From Streptomycetaceae bacterium (GTDB taxonomy: Bacteria > Actinomycetota > Actinomycetes > Nanopelagicales > Nanopelagicaceae): 33,315 nt of DNA. The stretch lies in the NCBI GenBank assembly GCA_027486075.1, contig JAIXPU010000095.1, positions 1-33,315 on the forward strand, given 5' to 3'. Shown one piece after another: positions 17,711 to 26,506 of the stretch. A program made the translations under genes and the position numbers. Position 1 is the stretch's first letter. Every line of letters starts with the position of its first letter. Below the pieces are notes generated by a model. It had not been told where the DNA came from. It did no database searches and saw only the letters and a program-made list of their open reading frames with translations.

Positions 17711-18570
17711 CGTCCTTCTTCTTCTTCGACCTCTTCTTCACCTTCTTCTTCGCCATAACCCGCAGTTGATGCAGGTGGTGTAATCACTTTGGCGCTATCA
17801 GTTGCTGAAACTGTTGAGCCGAGGGCGCCAATAAGGAAACCTTGCAGGACGTTATTTGGCTTACCCTGATTGCTATGTTGATTTGTAAAGGCGGCTGAGC
17901 CATCTTTTCCGCAGATATTCTTCAGGACCGATTGGCCACCAGGGTGGCGCTGAATGTAAGAAGTTAAGTTATAAACATTTCCGTTTACAACACTCCAGCA
18001 ATCTGATGCGGAGTTATGTTTTGCGACTTCTTGAGCAGAAAGCATGAGCTGCCCGCTAGCATTTCCGCCAGTTGTTCCTGAAGGCGGCGGTGAAACATCA
18101 GATGTGATGGGCGCAGCCTCTGCAACGCGATCTTTCCAGGCAGAAGAAGCGCCTGAATGGCCAACAACTACTGTCAGTACCAGGCTAGCTGCAGCAACGA
18201 TTGTGGTCACAGCTTTAAGGGATGTATTAAGAAGGTGAGATTGCGCAAAGGCTTTCTCTTTCGACCTTTGCAGGAAGTACCAAACTGCGACGAGAGCGCC
18301 AAAGATGAGCACGACATTGCGCAGACGTTCACCTTGAATTGCGTGATCTACAGGAAGCCCAACTCTTTCAGCCAATTCTTCACCAGATGAGCTGGCAATC
18401 ACGCCGCTTACTACAGCGATAGCCACAGCAGCAAGAACGAGTGGCGTATAAGTTTTGCGAATCTTTTCGCTCAAGAGAACGAGAATGAATCCGATAGCCG
18501 AGAGCGGGATAAATACAGCAGCTGCGTGAACTACTAGCGGGTGAAGCGGTAAACCAAAAATTAGATCCAT
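17707..18570 (-). CDS. DUF2231 membrane protein fused to cytochrome b5 domain
   Basis: A 287-residue two-domain protein. Residues 1-140 are a DUF2231 membrane module starting GLPLHPLVVHAAAVFIPLS, with four predicted helices at about 11-32, 42-60, 84-100 and 119-137. A Pro/Ser/Gly linker (about 155-175) leads to a cytochrome b5-type domain at 176-250. The axial heme ligands are H209 in HPGG and H232 in NQHSNQ. The tail at 273-287 is almost all Glu and Gly. Orientation is not certain. The fusion suggests membrane electron transfer with b-type heme. It has a TAGAAT box 7 nt before the ATG and no ribosome binding site. The stop overlaps parE by 4 nt. Confidence 0.88.
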   Translation of the reverse strand: MDLIFGLPLHPLVVHAAAVFIPLSAIGFILVLLSEKIRKTYTPLVLAAVAIAVVSGVIASSSGEELAERVGLPVDHAIQGERLRNVVLIFGALVAVWYFLQRSKEKAFAQSHLLNTSLKAVTTIVAAASLVLTVVVGHSGASSAWKDRVAEAAPITSDVSPPPSGTTGGNASGQLMLSAQEVAKHNSASDCWSVVNGNVYNLTSYIQRHPGGQSVLKNICGKDGSAAFTNQHSNQGKPNNVLQGFLIGALGSTVSATDSAKVITPPASTAGYGEEEGEEEVEEEEGR

Positions 18571-18577
18571 GAGAGTA

Positions 18578-18583
18578 ATTCTA
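18578..18583 (-). promoter_or_regulatory. candidate leaderless -10 element for DUF2231-cytochrome b5 gene
   Basis: On the minus strand TAGAAT lies 7 nt before the ATG, inside the 17-nt gap after the ABC-F stop. No ribosome binding site is present, so a leaderless transcript is likely. Confidence 0.55.
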
Positions 18584-18587
18584 TTCT

Positions 18588-20186
18588 TTAATCAATGCTG
18601 ACTAGGTCGTAATACTCTTCTTTCCAGATATCTTCGTCACCATCTGGCAACAAAATCACACGCTCTGGCTTAAGTGCCTGCACCGCTCCTTCGTCGTGAG
18701 AAACCATGATGACTGCGCCTTGGTATTCGCCGAGAGCGCCGAGAATTTCAGCGCGGGATGCTGGATCTAAGTTATTTGTAGGCTCATCAAGAAGTAGAAC
18801 ATTGGCGGCAGAGACAACCAAGGTTGCAAGAGCCAAACGCGTACGCTCTCCACCAGATAAGACCTTCACTGGTTTATGGACATCATCGCCGACGAAGAGG
18901 AATGAACCGAGAACGTTACGCGCTTCTGGTTCACGTAAGTCATCTTTTGAAGACATCATGTTTTCAAGAATGGTGCGCTCGAAGTCGAGCATTTCATGTT
19001 CCTGGGCGTAGTAGCCGAGTTTGAGGCCATGGCCATGTTCGACTCTTCCGGTGTCGGATTCCAATTGATTGGCCAGAATCTTGAGCAGCGTTGTTTTTCC
19101 TGCACCGTTAAGCCCGAGGATGACAACACGAGAGCCCTTATCAATCACGCAGGAAACGTCGGTAAAGATTTCAAGGGATCCATAGTTCTTAGATAGCTCT
19201 TCACCTGATAGGGGAGTCTTGCCACATGGTGCAGGGGTAGGAAAACGAAGCTTTGCAACCTTGTCACTAACACGAACATCTTCAAGAGAGGAGCGAAGTT
19301 TTTCAGCGCGACGTAACATGCCCTGAGCCGCAGTTGCCTTAGAGGCCTTAGCGCGCATCTTCTCGCCCTGCTTCTGTAAGATCTCTGCCTTCTTCTCGGC
19401 GTTGGCGCGCTCTTTCTTGCGGCGATGCTCATCTTGTTCGCGCTGCAGCAGGTACTGCTTCCAGCCCATGTTGTAGACATCAATGACGTTACGATTTCCA
19501 TCGATGTAGAAGACTTTATTGACGACAGTTTCAATCAAATTCACATCGTGGGAGATGATGACAAGGCCACCTGAATAGTTAATGAGGTAGTTACGGAGCC
19601 AGATAATCGAATCTGCATCAAGGTGGTTAGTTGGCTCATCCAGTAGCAAGGTTTCAGCTCCCGAAAAGAGGATGCGCGCCAATTCAATACGGCGACGTTG
19701 TCCACCCGAGAGAGTATCTAGTTGGTTGTGAAAGACATCTTCCGATACCCCAAGTGAACTAGCAATTGCCTCTGCTTCAGCTGTTGCGGCATAACCACCA
19801 GCTGCATTGAACTCTGCATCAACGCGTGTGTAGCGCTCAAGTGCTTTCTCAAGTTCGGCACCTTCTGTTGTGGCCATCTCTTGCTCAACCTGGGCCATGC
19901 GAGCTGCAATCTGATCAAGATCACGTGCAGACAAAATACGATCGAGAGTTGTTCCTTGATCTTCACCTGTGCGCGGATCTTGTGGCAGATAGCCAATCTT
20001 TCCTGTGCGCTGAACTCCACCGCCAGCAGGCAAGTTTTCTCCAGCGAGAACTTTGGCAAGGGTTGATTTACCGGCACCATTACGACCTACAAAGCCGATT
20101 CGATCGCCATGGTTGATGCGCACATTAACGCCAGATACTAAGAGGCGCGCCCCGGCACGGAGTTCAAGAGCGGTAGTGGCAATCAT
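18588..20186 (-). CDS. ABC-F family ATPase (ribosome-associated)
   Basis: A 532-residue tandem ATPase with no membrane segments. Domain 1 has Walker A GRNGAGKST (34-42), LSGGQRRRIELAR and LLLDEPTNHLD. Domain 2 has GLNGAGKTT, LSGGERTRLALA and LLLDEPTNNLD. Between them is a basic helical linker (about 240-310, rich in RRKKERANAEKK), the P-site tRNA interaction motif of ABC-F factors. Such proteins act on translating ribosomes; this one looks like a housekeeping member, and antibiotic protection cannot be decided by inspection. GGGAG lies upstream of the ATG, partly within a small hairpin. It follows parC by 41 nt, probably in one transcript. Confidence 0.92.
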   Translation of the reverse strand: MIATTALELRAGARLLVSGVNVRINHGDRIGFVGRNGAGKSTLAKVLAGENLPAGGGVQRTGKIGYLPQDPRTGEDQGTTLDRILSARDLDQIAARMAQVEQEMATTEGAELEKALERYTRVDAEFNAAGGYAATAEAEAIASSLGVSEDVFHNQLDTLSGGQRRRIELARILFSGAETLLLDEPTNHLDADSIIWLRNYLINYSGGLVIISHDVNLIETVVNKVFYIDGNRNVIDVYNMGWKQYLLQREQDEHRRKKERANAEKKAEILQKQGEKMRAKASKATAAQGMLRRAEKLRSSLEDVRVSDKVAKLRFPTPAPCGKTPLSGEELSKNYGSLEIFTDVSCVIDKGSRVVILGLNGAGKTTLLKILANQLESDTGRVEHGHGLKLGYYAQEHEMLDFERTILENMMSSKDDLREPEARNVLGSFLFVGDDVHKPVKVLSGGERTRLALATLVVSAANVLLLDEPTNNLDPASRAEILGALGEYQGAVIMVSHDEGAVQALKPERVILLPDGDEDIWKEEYYDLVSID

Positions 20187-20227
20187 TTGGCGAAGTCTCC
20201 CACAGTGTGCGTGGGATAAGAAATTAA

Positions 20228-21754
20228 CTAAGCAGCGCCGATACGGGTGCGACGAGGAACTGAGTAGGACTTTGCTACTGCAGTTAATTCATCAGAGACT
20301 TGTACGCGAATTGCGTTCTCATCTTTCAAGAGCTTTGTCAGGGCAGCAATAGTGGCCTTGAGCTCCTTTGATTCTGTTTCAAGTTCTAGCTTGCTCATCT
20401 TGGTTAGACGGCGCAGTGGCATATCAAGGATGTAGGTAGCTTGTTCATCATTGAGTTTAAAGTCTTTGATGAGCTTCTCTTTGGCTGCTGATGCATCATC
20501 GCTGCCACGAATAATCTTGATGACCTTATCGATATCGATAATCGCTTTGAGCAATCCATCAACAAGAGATAGGCGATCTTCAGCCTTTGCCTTACGGAAT
20601 TCAGAGCGGCGACGAACAACTTCAATGCGGTGATCGATAAAGACCTGCAAGAGCTCTTTAAGGCCAAGAGTCTGTGGCTTTCCTTTAACGAGCGCAACAG
20701 CGTTGATCGCGAAAGCATCCTCCATGGGAGTTAGCTTGAAGAGCTTTTCTAGAACGTCTTCTGGCTCAAAACCATTCTTGAGTTCAATAACTACGTTGGT
20801 ACCAGTCTGGCCATCTGTCAGATCGATGATGTCTGAAATACCTTGAATCTTCTTCGCCTTCACCAAGTCAGCGATACGCTCGACAACCTTTTCGGGACCG
20901 ATATTGAAAGGAAGTTCTTTTATGACAATTCCCATCTTGCGAGAGGTCACCTTGCTAATTTCTACGCTGGCACGAACTTTGAATGAGCCCTTACCTGTGG
21001 CATAGGCCTCGCGAACGCCTTCGAGCCCAACAATTTCGCCACCTGTTGGAAAATCTGGAGCAGGCATGTGCTTCATCAATTGATTAAGCGTCGCCTTTGG
21101 ATTTTCAATTAGGAACTTGGTGGCAGCGATTACTTCGCCCAAATTGTGGGGCGCCATGTTGGTCGCCATTCCCACTGCAATCCCTGAACCACCATTGACT
21201 AACAAGTTTGGAAAAGCTGCGGGTAATACCAACGGCTCAGCGAGTTGACCATCGTAGTTGGGACCAAAATCAACGGTGTTCTCATCAGCTTCTGCCACCA
21301 TCGACATGGCAGCTGCGGCAAGGCGCGCTTCTGTGTAACGCATCGCAGCAGGACCGGCATCGAGTGAACCAAAGTTTCCGTGGCCATCAATAAGTGGAAG
21401 TTGCATCGAGAAGTTTTGAGCCATACGCACAAGTGCGTCATAGATTGCAGAGTCACCGTGTGGGTGCAATTTACCCATCACTTCACCGACAACACGTGCG
21501 CTCTTTACATGGCCGCGCTCTGGACGCAGACCCATATCGCTCATCTGATGAAGGATGCGGCGGTGTACTGGTTTTAAACCATCGCGCGCATCAGGAAGCG
21601 CACGTGAATAGATAACTGAGTAGGCGTACTCAAGGAAAGACTCTGACATTTCAGAAGAGACATCGATATCAACGATCTTGCCGGGAAATTCACCGGGCTT
21701 TGGTCCAACGACCTTTGTTGACTTCTTTGGGGCCGCTGTCTTCTTCGTTGCCAT
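20228..21754 (-). CDS. parC: DNA topoisomerase IV-like subunit A, lacking C-terminal domain
   Basis: A 508-residue DNA-cleaving subunit partnering ParE. After a Lys/Ala/Pro-rich start ([14 protein letters not shown]) it has [29 protein letters not shown] and the catalytic Tyr at 140 in [10 protein letters not shown]. It then continues through the tower domain to the coiled coil and primary dimer interface, ending shortly after [10 protein letters not shown]. Usual GyrA/ParC proteins are 740-850 residues with a C-terminal DNA-wrapping beta-pinwheel; none is present, and only 41 nt separate the stop from the next gene. The ATG at 21754 is chosen; the frame extends upstream into psuK without family sequence. 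It may be co-transcribed with psuGK. Confidence 0.9.
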   Translation of the reverse strand: MATKKTAAPKKSTKVVGPKPGEFPGKIVDIDVSSEMSESFLEYAYSVIYSRALPDARDGLKPVHRRILHQMSDMGLRPERGHVKSARVVGEVMGKLHPHGDSAIYDALVRMAQNFSMQLPLIDGHGNFGSLDAGPAAMRYTEARLAAAAMSMVAEADENTVDFGPNYDGQLAEPLVLPAAFPNLLVNGGSGIAVGMATNMAPHNLGEVIAATKFLIENPKATLNQLMKHMPAPDFPTGGEIVGLEGVREAYATGKGSFKVRASVEISKVTSRKMGIVIKELPFNIGPEKVVERIADLVKAKKIQGISDIIDLTDGQTGTNVVIELKNGFEPEDVLEKLFKLTPMEDAFAINAVALVKGKPQTLGLKELLQVFIDHRIEVVRRRSEFRKAKAEDRLSLVDGLLKAIIDIDKVIKIIRGSDDASAAKEKLIKDFKLNDEQATYILDMPLRRLTKMSKLELETESKELKATIAALTKLLKDENAIRVQVSDELTAVAKSYSVPRRTRIGAA

Positions 21755-21780
21755 GGCGGGTATTCTGCCAAGTGAATGCG

Positions 21781-22686
21781 TTAAATCTTGGTACCTACAC
21801 GCGGTCTTGCCCCAACGATTGCAACACAATGGGCGGCAACTTCGGCCCCAGCCATTAAAGCGTGGGTGAGGTCCTTCTTTGTGGCGAAATATGAAATAAA
21901 TCCAGCGGCAAATGAATCTCCGGCGCCAGTGGTATCTACAACTTCAGTGGAGATAGCCGGAACTGCAACTGATGCACCGCCACGGCTCTTTCCAATAGCG
22001 CCATGAGATCCGCGCTTGATGACAACTGTTGATGATGATTGCAAGAGTTGGTCGAGTGCAGCTTCGATATCAGTAAGCCCAGTCAGGTATGTGGCTTCTT
22101 CTTCATTGAGAAGCAACACATCCATCGATGGAAGCCAACTCTTTATCTCTTGGGTATCGACCTCTTTCATCCCACCCACAGATGCTGGATCAAAGTAAAT
22201 TGTCAGACCGGCAGATTTAATCTTGGTAATCATTGCCTTGATACCTTCACGCGAGAGTGGATCAAGTGGTGAGTACCCTGAAATGTAAACAGCGTTATAG
22301 ACGTCTAGCTCTGGTAAATCGCCAATATGTAACCCTGAATTGGCGCCATTATCTGGAAACATGGTTCGTTCTCCAGTGGGATCAACTAGCACTACGACAA
22401 CTCCAGAATGGCCATTATCGACAACTAAGTTGTGATGGCGTACTCCGAGCGCATCAAACTCCGCAACGAGGGCTGACCCTGCAGAATCATTTCCAACATG
22501 GCCCACGATGGTGGCGCGCGCATCTGTGCGAGTAAGCCACGCTGCAACATTTCCAGCAGCTCCACCACCATGGGTTGAAATCTGAGCAGGGGTATCGCTG
22601 CCATAGTTAATCTCAGAGGGCATCACGGCAATCTTGGTGACGACATCAAGCATGACATCACCGATACATAAAACTTTTGCGCTCAT
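21781..22686 (-). CDS. psuK: PfkB-family kinase, probable pseudouridine kinase
   Basis: A 301-residue ribokinase-fold enzyme. The sugar-binding [12 protein letters not shown] is at 40-51, GHVGNDSAG at 62-70, and the anion-hole and catalytic-base motif [12 protein letters not shown] at 251-262 with D257. PfkB proteins vary in substrate. Here the gene overlaps the stop of psuG by 4 nt (ATGA), and pairing with PsuG indicates phosphorylation of pseudouridine to its 5'-phosphate. Alone the sequence would only support carbohydrate or nucleoside kinase. The stop lies 26 nt from the parC start. No pseudouridine transporter gene is adjacent, so the substrate may come from RNA turnover or uptake encoded elsewhere. 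Confidence 0.87.
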   Translation of the reverse strand: MSAKVLCIGDVMLDVVTKIAVMPSEINYGSDTPAQISTHGGGAAGNVAAWLTRTDARATIVGHVGNDSAGSALVAEFDALGVRHHNLVVDNGHSGVVVVLVDPTGERTMFPDNGANSGLHIGDLPELDVYNAVYISGYSPLDPLSREGIKAMITKIKSAGLTIYFDPASVGGMKEVDTQEIKSWLPSMDVLLLNEEEATYLTGLTDIEAALDQLLQSSSTVVIKRGSHGAIGKSRGGASVAVPAISTEVVDTTGAGDSFAAGFISYFATKKDLTHALMAGAEVAAHCVAIVGARPRVGTKI

Positions 22687-23594
22687 GCGTTGTGAACTGC
22701 AACCGCGATATCAGCGGCAAGCGCTGAATTAGATTTAATGATTTCAATATTCACTTGCAGTGATTCACCTTCGGAAGCGGTGTGGAAATGCTCCAGCAGA
22801 TATGGAGTGACCGCCTTACCGACGATTCCATTCTTGGCAGCGCCCGCTAGCCCACTCTTCAAAATTGCGTCATGTCGCGCGCGGTCCATCTCTTTGGCAA
22901 CTGGGTTGGCAACAATCAGAGCATGCGCATCTGTCTCAAGTCCTTTTCGCGCTTTGATGATGGCAGCGATTTCAGCAGCTGAGTTGACTTGATGTTCAAT
23001 CGAATATCCAGAGTCAGTCAGATAGAAACCAGGGAAGTGCGTGGTCTTATAACCAACTACACCAATAGCAAGAGTCTCTAAGCGCTCAAGCGTTGCGGCC
23101 ACATCAAGAATTGATTTCACGCCGGCGCAGACAACGGTGATATCTAAATTAGCTAAGGCTGTCAGGTCTGCCGATTCATCGAAAGATTCATTTGCACCGC
23201 GGTGAACTCCACCTAGCCCACCTGTTGCAAAGGTATGAATACCGGCAAGGGCTGCCAAATGCGCAGTCGCTGCAACTGTAGTTGCTGCGCTCTTTCCGGT
23301 GGCGGCGATGATTGCTAAATCACGACTAGAAGCCTTGGCAATATCATCACGATTGGCAATCTCAACGAGTTGATCATCTGTTAAACCAATAAGGACTTTT
23401 CCATCAAGAATTGCAATCGTTGCAGGCGTTGCACCGTGTGCTCGCACAATCGCTTCTACTTCGCGGGCGACCTGCAGATTTGATGGACGTGGTAGACCAT
23501 GGCTAATAATTGTTGATTCAAGGGCCACTACAGGTGTGCCAGCAGCAAGTGCGCTAGCAACTTCAGGGGATGCAGTAAAGGCAAGTGAATTCAT
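22683..23594 (-). CDS. psuG: pseudouridine-5'-phosphate glycosidase
   Basis: A 303-residue enzyme that reversibly cleaves the C-C glycosidic bond of pseudouridine 5'-phosphate to uracil and ribose 5-phosphate. The first strand motif PVVALESTIISHGLP carries E26, and CAGVKSILD carries K160; both correspond to catalytic residues in the E. coli enzyme. ATGGLGGVHRGA at 123-134 is the phosphate/ribose region. The ATG at 23594 is supported by TATTGT 7 nt upstream and no ribosome binding site; the frame extends to 23663 without family similarity. It precedes psuK with an ATGA overlap and diverges from the phosphatase gene across 32 nt. Confidence 0.94.
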   Translation of the reverse strand: MNSLAFTASPEVASALAAGTPVVALESTIISHGLPRPSNLQVAREVEAIVRAHGATPATIAILDGKVLIGLTDDQLVEIANRDDIAKASSRDLAIIAATGKSAATTVAATAHLAALAGIHTFATGGLGGVHRGANESFDESADLTALANLDITVVCAGVKSILDVAATLERLETLAIGVVGYKTTHFPGFYLTDSGYSIEHQVNSAAEIAAIIKARKGLETDAHALIVANPVAKEMDRARHDAILKSGLAGAAKNGIVGKAVTPYLLEHFHTASEGESLQVNIEIIKSNSALAADIAVAVHNA

Positions 23595-23601
23595 AGCGCG
23601 A

Positions 23602-23607
23602 ACAATA
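23602..23607 (-). promoter_or_regulatory. candidate leaderless -10 element for psuG
   Basis: On the minus strand TATTGT lies 7 nt before the psuG ATG. No ribosome binding site is present between them, so the mRNA probably starts at or next to the ATG. Confidence 0.5.
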
Positions 23608-23626
23608 CTCGTGAGAGGATAAGGCT

Positions 23627-24724
23627 GTGCATTTGTCGCAGATTCTTCCCTCGGTATTCGCAAGTATTGGATTATCTTCGGCGCAGGATTTTCTGGGATG
23701 TGGCAAAAGTCCCAGTGGGCGAGAAGTCCTCTTTCTTATCGATGGTTTGGGTGCGGATGCCATCAGAACCTATCGGGATCAGATTCCTGTACTTGCAGCT
23801 GCAGTGGATAAAGGTGTAGTCACAACATCATTTCCGACAACCACTGCAACTAGCTTAGCAACGCTGACAACTGGTGCAATGCCAGGTGCGCACGGAATGT
23901 TGGGTTACACCGTACGTGTGCCGCGAAGCGGGGGACGAATTCTCAACACGTTGAAGTGGGATGAACGGGTAGATCCACAAATGTGGCAACCAGTTCCAAC
24001 GCTCTTTGAACAGGGAGCAGCTGTTGGTATCACCACAACACATGTGGCGGCGAAGAGATATGAAGGTTCAGGATTTACTCGTGCAGTTTTTCGTGGCGCC
24101 CATTACAAAGGCGCCAATATCGTCGCTGATTTGGTTGCTGAAACTGTTCATGCGCTCAGTGCTAGCCCTTCCTTCGTCTATCTCTATGTCAACGATCTGG
24201 ATTCAGCAGGCCACTCCGATGGTGTTGGTTCAGATAAATGGTTAGCCGCGCTGCGCGGAGTAGATCAATTGATGGGTGAGTTGATTCAGAAAGTGCCAGT
24301 TGGCACGCGTATCTGGATTACAGCAGATCACGGAATGATCAATGTGCAAGAGAAGATAGTTCTGGGGCGCGATAACTCGCTGCTGACCGATATTGCAACG
24401 ATTGCAGGTGAGCCTCGTATGCGCCATCTCTATCTCACCACTGAATCAGAGAGCGCAGCGTTAGAGGTTATTGAACGCTGGAAGAGTGAGCTGGGTCAAC
24501 AGGTCTCGCTCTTTACTCGCCAGAGCGCAATTGCTGCCGGCCTCTTTGGAAGTGCGGTAAGCCTTGATGCTGCAGATCGTATGGGTGATGTCATTGCAAT
24601 TGCACAAGGCAACTTAGTGTTACTAGATCCTGAACGCGCGGATAAAGAGGGCGAGATGGTTGGCCATCACGGTGGAGATAGTGAGATTGAAAGTTCAGTA
24701 CCGCTTCTTCTGCTGCAGCGATAG
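23627..24724 (+). CDS. alkaline phosphatase superfamily / nucleotide pyrophosphatase-phosphodiesterase
   Basis: A 365-residue two-metal hydrolase. Metal-binding and nucleophile motifs are LFLIDGLGAD (D39), the Thr cluster in SFPTTTATS (71-73), NDLDSAGHSDG, ITADHGM and VGHHGG. These match the nucleotide pyrophosphatase/phosphodiesterase branch. No signal peptide is seen, so it is cytoplasmic. The substrate is unknown. The GTG start has AGAGGA 7 nt upstream, a normal ribosome binding site, in contrast with the leaderless-looking divergent psuG. It converges on sepH with a 4-nt gap. Proximity to sepH is inferred to be an actinobacterial conserved linkage. Confidence 0.88.
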   Translation: MHLSQILPSVFASIGLSSAQDFLGCGKSPSGREVLFLIDGLGADAIRTYRDQIPVLAAAVDKGVVTTSFPTTTATSLATLTTGAMPGAHGMLGYTVRVPRSGGRILNTLKWDERVDPQMWQPVPTLFEQGAAVGITTTHVAAKRYEGSGFTRAVFRGAHYKGANIVADLVAETVHALSASPSFVYLYVNDLDSAGHSDGVGSDKWLAALRGVDQLMGELIQKVPVGTRIWITADHGMINVQEKIVLGRDNSLLTDIATIAGEPRMRHLYLTTESESAALEVIERWKSELGQQVSLFTRQSAIAAGLFGSAVSLDAADRMGDVIAIAQGNLVLLDPERADKEGEMVGHHGGDSEIESSVPLLLLQR

Positions 24725-24728
24725 GTAA

Positions 24729-25568
24729 TTAGTTAGGTTCGTCGCCCTCGGCAGGTTCTTCAGCCTTCTTGCCAAACATAATTTCATCCCATGAAGGAAC
24801 CTTCGCGCGCGCTGTGATTCCATCTTGCGCATCAGCAACTGATGGCGTTTCGCGAATGACAGCTAAGCGGGGAGTCTCTGGCTTCTCTTCTACCGGTTCA
24901 AAGAGATCTGCAATACGTGGAATATCGCGTACTGGATCTTCGATGCGAGATGGGTGGGTTGGTTCAGAGTGGATAATCGCAGTTGCAGTTGGGCGTGGTG
25001 CGAGCTCTTCATCTAATAACCATGCGCCATTGCCATCAGTTGCTTCGAGTGCGCGCCGTGCCATATCAAAGTTCCACGTTGCAACGCCTGATCCATCACG
25101 GTTAGGAAAGTGCAGCTCGATATGCCAGATGCCATCTGGTAGTCGCCAGGTATTCCAAGAAATTTGATCGGTATCTACTCCGCGCGGAGATAACTTAGCT
25201 AGAACTACATCGCTAAAAGTGAGATCGCTGCGATAGGCATCTTTACGCATCACCAATTCACGTGCGCGATCTAAGATGTATTCGCGCTCTTGCATAATCG
25301 GACCTGAGAAACGTTCTACCTTTTCAACGGTAATATGTCCTTCACGAGCGACTTGTTCAAAACTTTCACCAGCGCGCAGACGACGCTGAATCTCTTTTAC
25401 TGACATGGTTTCGCTGGAATCAACTGCTGGCACTGAGGTAAGTCGTGGTTGATTTACTGTCGCGCGCAAATTGTCGCTGATGCGCACTGAGTAGCTGTTG
25501 CCTTCGTTATCTACGAGCGCAAGATGGTTGCCATCTTCGGTCTTACCGGTCAGACGGAGTTCGCTCAT
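24729..25568 (-). CDS. sepH: SepH-like cell division protein (DUF3071)
   Basis: A 279-residue actinobacterial division protein. In Streptomyces and Mycobacterium, SepH binds FtsZ and promotes its assembly. The N-terminal DUF3071 domain covers about 1-165, starting MSELRLTGKTEDG and containing a helix-turn-helix-like stretch at about 57-78 (EIQRRLRAGESFEQVAREG). A disordered Pro/Glu-rich region follows, and the C-terminal motif VPSWDEIMFG is at 257-266. The ATG at 25568 is fixed by the family N-terminus and by TATTCT 7 nt upstream on the minus strand; the frame runs to 25751 but overlaps the divergent phosphatase gene. It is shorter than the roughly 340-residue Streptomyces protein. Confidence 0.92.
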   Translation of the reverse strand: MSELRLTGKTEDGNHLALVDNEGNSYSVRISDNLRATVNQPRLTSVPAVDSSETMSVKEIQRRLRAGESFEQVAREGHITVEKVERFSGPIMQEREYILDRARELVMRKDAYRSDLTFSDVVLAKLSPRGVDTDQISWNTWRLPDGIWHIELHFPNRDGSGVATWNFDMARRALEATDGNGAWLLDEELAPRPTATAIIHSEPTHPSRIEDPVRDIPRIADLFEPVEEKPETPRLAVIRETPSVADAQDGITARAKVPSWDEIMFGKKAEEPAEGDEPN

Positions 25569-25575
25569 AGGGGTG

Positions 25576-25581
25576 AGAATA
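25576..25581 (-). promoter_or_regulatory. candidate leaderless -10 element for sepH
   Basis: On the minus strand TATTCT lies 7 nt before the sepH ATG and no ribosome binding site intervenes. Confidence 0.55.
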
Positions 25582-25618
25582 ACTGATGAGGCGGTGATTT
25601 TTCGAGAGGAAGACCCTC

Positions 25619-25624
25619 TAGACT
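25619..25624 (+). promoter_or_regulatory. candidate leaderless -10 element for inositol-phosphatase family gene
   Basis: TAGACT lies 6 nt before the ATG at 25631, with no ribosome binding site between them. Together with the divergent sepH element it packs two promoters into 62 nt. Confidence 0.5.
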
Positions 25625-25630
25625 TCAGAT

Positions 25631-26395
25631 ATGTACGCCGAACTGCTCGAATTAGCGCGAAAAGTTGGCCACGACGCTGGCGCCCTCTTGATGGAACGCC
25701 CACCGGCATTTGAAATTGAATCCAAATCCACCGCCATCGATATCGCAACACAGATGGATAAGAAAGCTGAAAAATTCATCATGGAATCACTGCTCGCTGC
25801 TCGACCAGATGATGGAATCATTGGAGAAGAAGGATCATCGGTAGAGAGTAAATCTGGAATTACCTGGGTAATCGATCCACTCGATGGCACTGTCAATTAC
25901 TTTTATGGGCTACCCGGCTGGAATGTTTCCATTGCAGCTAAAGATAAAGATGGCTCTGTTGTGGGCGTAGTCACCGCTCCCACCATTAACTCCACCTGGT
26001 GGGCAACGCGCGGCGGTGGTGCTTTCTATAACGGCCATCAGATTCATTGCAATGATCCCATTGCTTTAGATCGCGCTTTGATTGCAACTGGTTTTCAATA
26101 CGATGTCGCACACCGCACAACGCAGATGACAGATCTTGCCAAGCTAGTTCCACTCGTTCGCGATCTCAGACGAAATGGCGCAGCCGCGGTGGATCTCTGT
26201 CATGTCGCCATGGGCGCACTCGATGGGTATTACGAAGCAGGTTTGAAGGAATGGGATTGGGCAGCTGGGGGATTGGTGGCAACTGAAGCCGGAGCTCGCT
26301 TTGTTCAATATGGCCAAGAGCCGCTACGCACCACCTTGTCGGCAGGGCCGACCCTGCACGGCCATCTCGCCTCACTTCTCGGCTTCACAGCCTGA
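25631..26395 (+). CDS. inositol monophosphatase family phosphatase
   Basis: A 254-residue lithium-sensitive-type phosphatase of the IMPase/HisN/CysQ fold. Metal ligands are visible in GEEGS (E66, E67) and the diagnostic WVIDPLDGTVNY (D82, D85), with the C-terminal KEWDWAAGGL supplying the third Asp. Actinobacterial members act on inositol phosphate or histidinol phosphate. No histidine or inositol genes are nearby, so the substrate is open. The start at 25631 follows a leaderless-type -10 box. A hairpin at 26409-26439 just after the stop may terminate the transcript before rplS. Confidence 0.9.
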   Translation: MYAELLELARKVGHDAGALLMERPPAFEIESKSTAIDIATQMDKKAEKFIMESLLAARPDDGIIGEEGSSVESKSGITWVIDPLDGTVNYFYGLPGWNVSIAAKDKDGSVVGVVTAPTINSTWWATRGGGAFYNGHQIHCNDPIALDRALIATGFQYDVAHRTTQMTDLAKLVPLVRDLRRNGAAAVDLCHVAMGALDGYYEAGLKEWDWAAGGLVATEAGARFVQYGQEPLRTTLSAGPTLHGHLASLLGFTA

Positions 26396-26408
26396 TAAGT
26401 CCCGCGTA

Positions 26409-26439
26409 AAAAGGGCGATTTACGCTCGAGCCCCCTTTT
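26409..26439 (+). terminator. candidate hairpin terminator before rplS
   Basis: AAAAGGG (26409-26415) pairs with CCCTTTT (26433-26439) across a 17-nt loop. It is 13 nt after the phosphatase stop. The U-tract is short and part of the stem, so the call is moderate. It can also form on the opposite strand. Confidence 0.45.
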
Positions 26440-26506
26440 GTGGCAAGATACGCAGTCTGCGCGGACATATCCGTGCTTGATAGATAAGTAACGAACAGGA
26501 ATCACC

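Noticed and set aside
20199-20215. CCCAC/GTGGG hairpin before the ABC-F start as an antibiotic-sensing attenuator
   Set aside because: The stem is only 5 bp, there is no leader peptide and no U-tract; a chance repeat is as likely.
20187-20227. Frameshift as the cause of the short ParC
   Set aside because: Only 41 nt lie between its stop and the ABC-F start, far too short for a hidden pinwheel domain in another frame.
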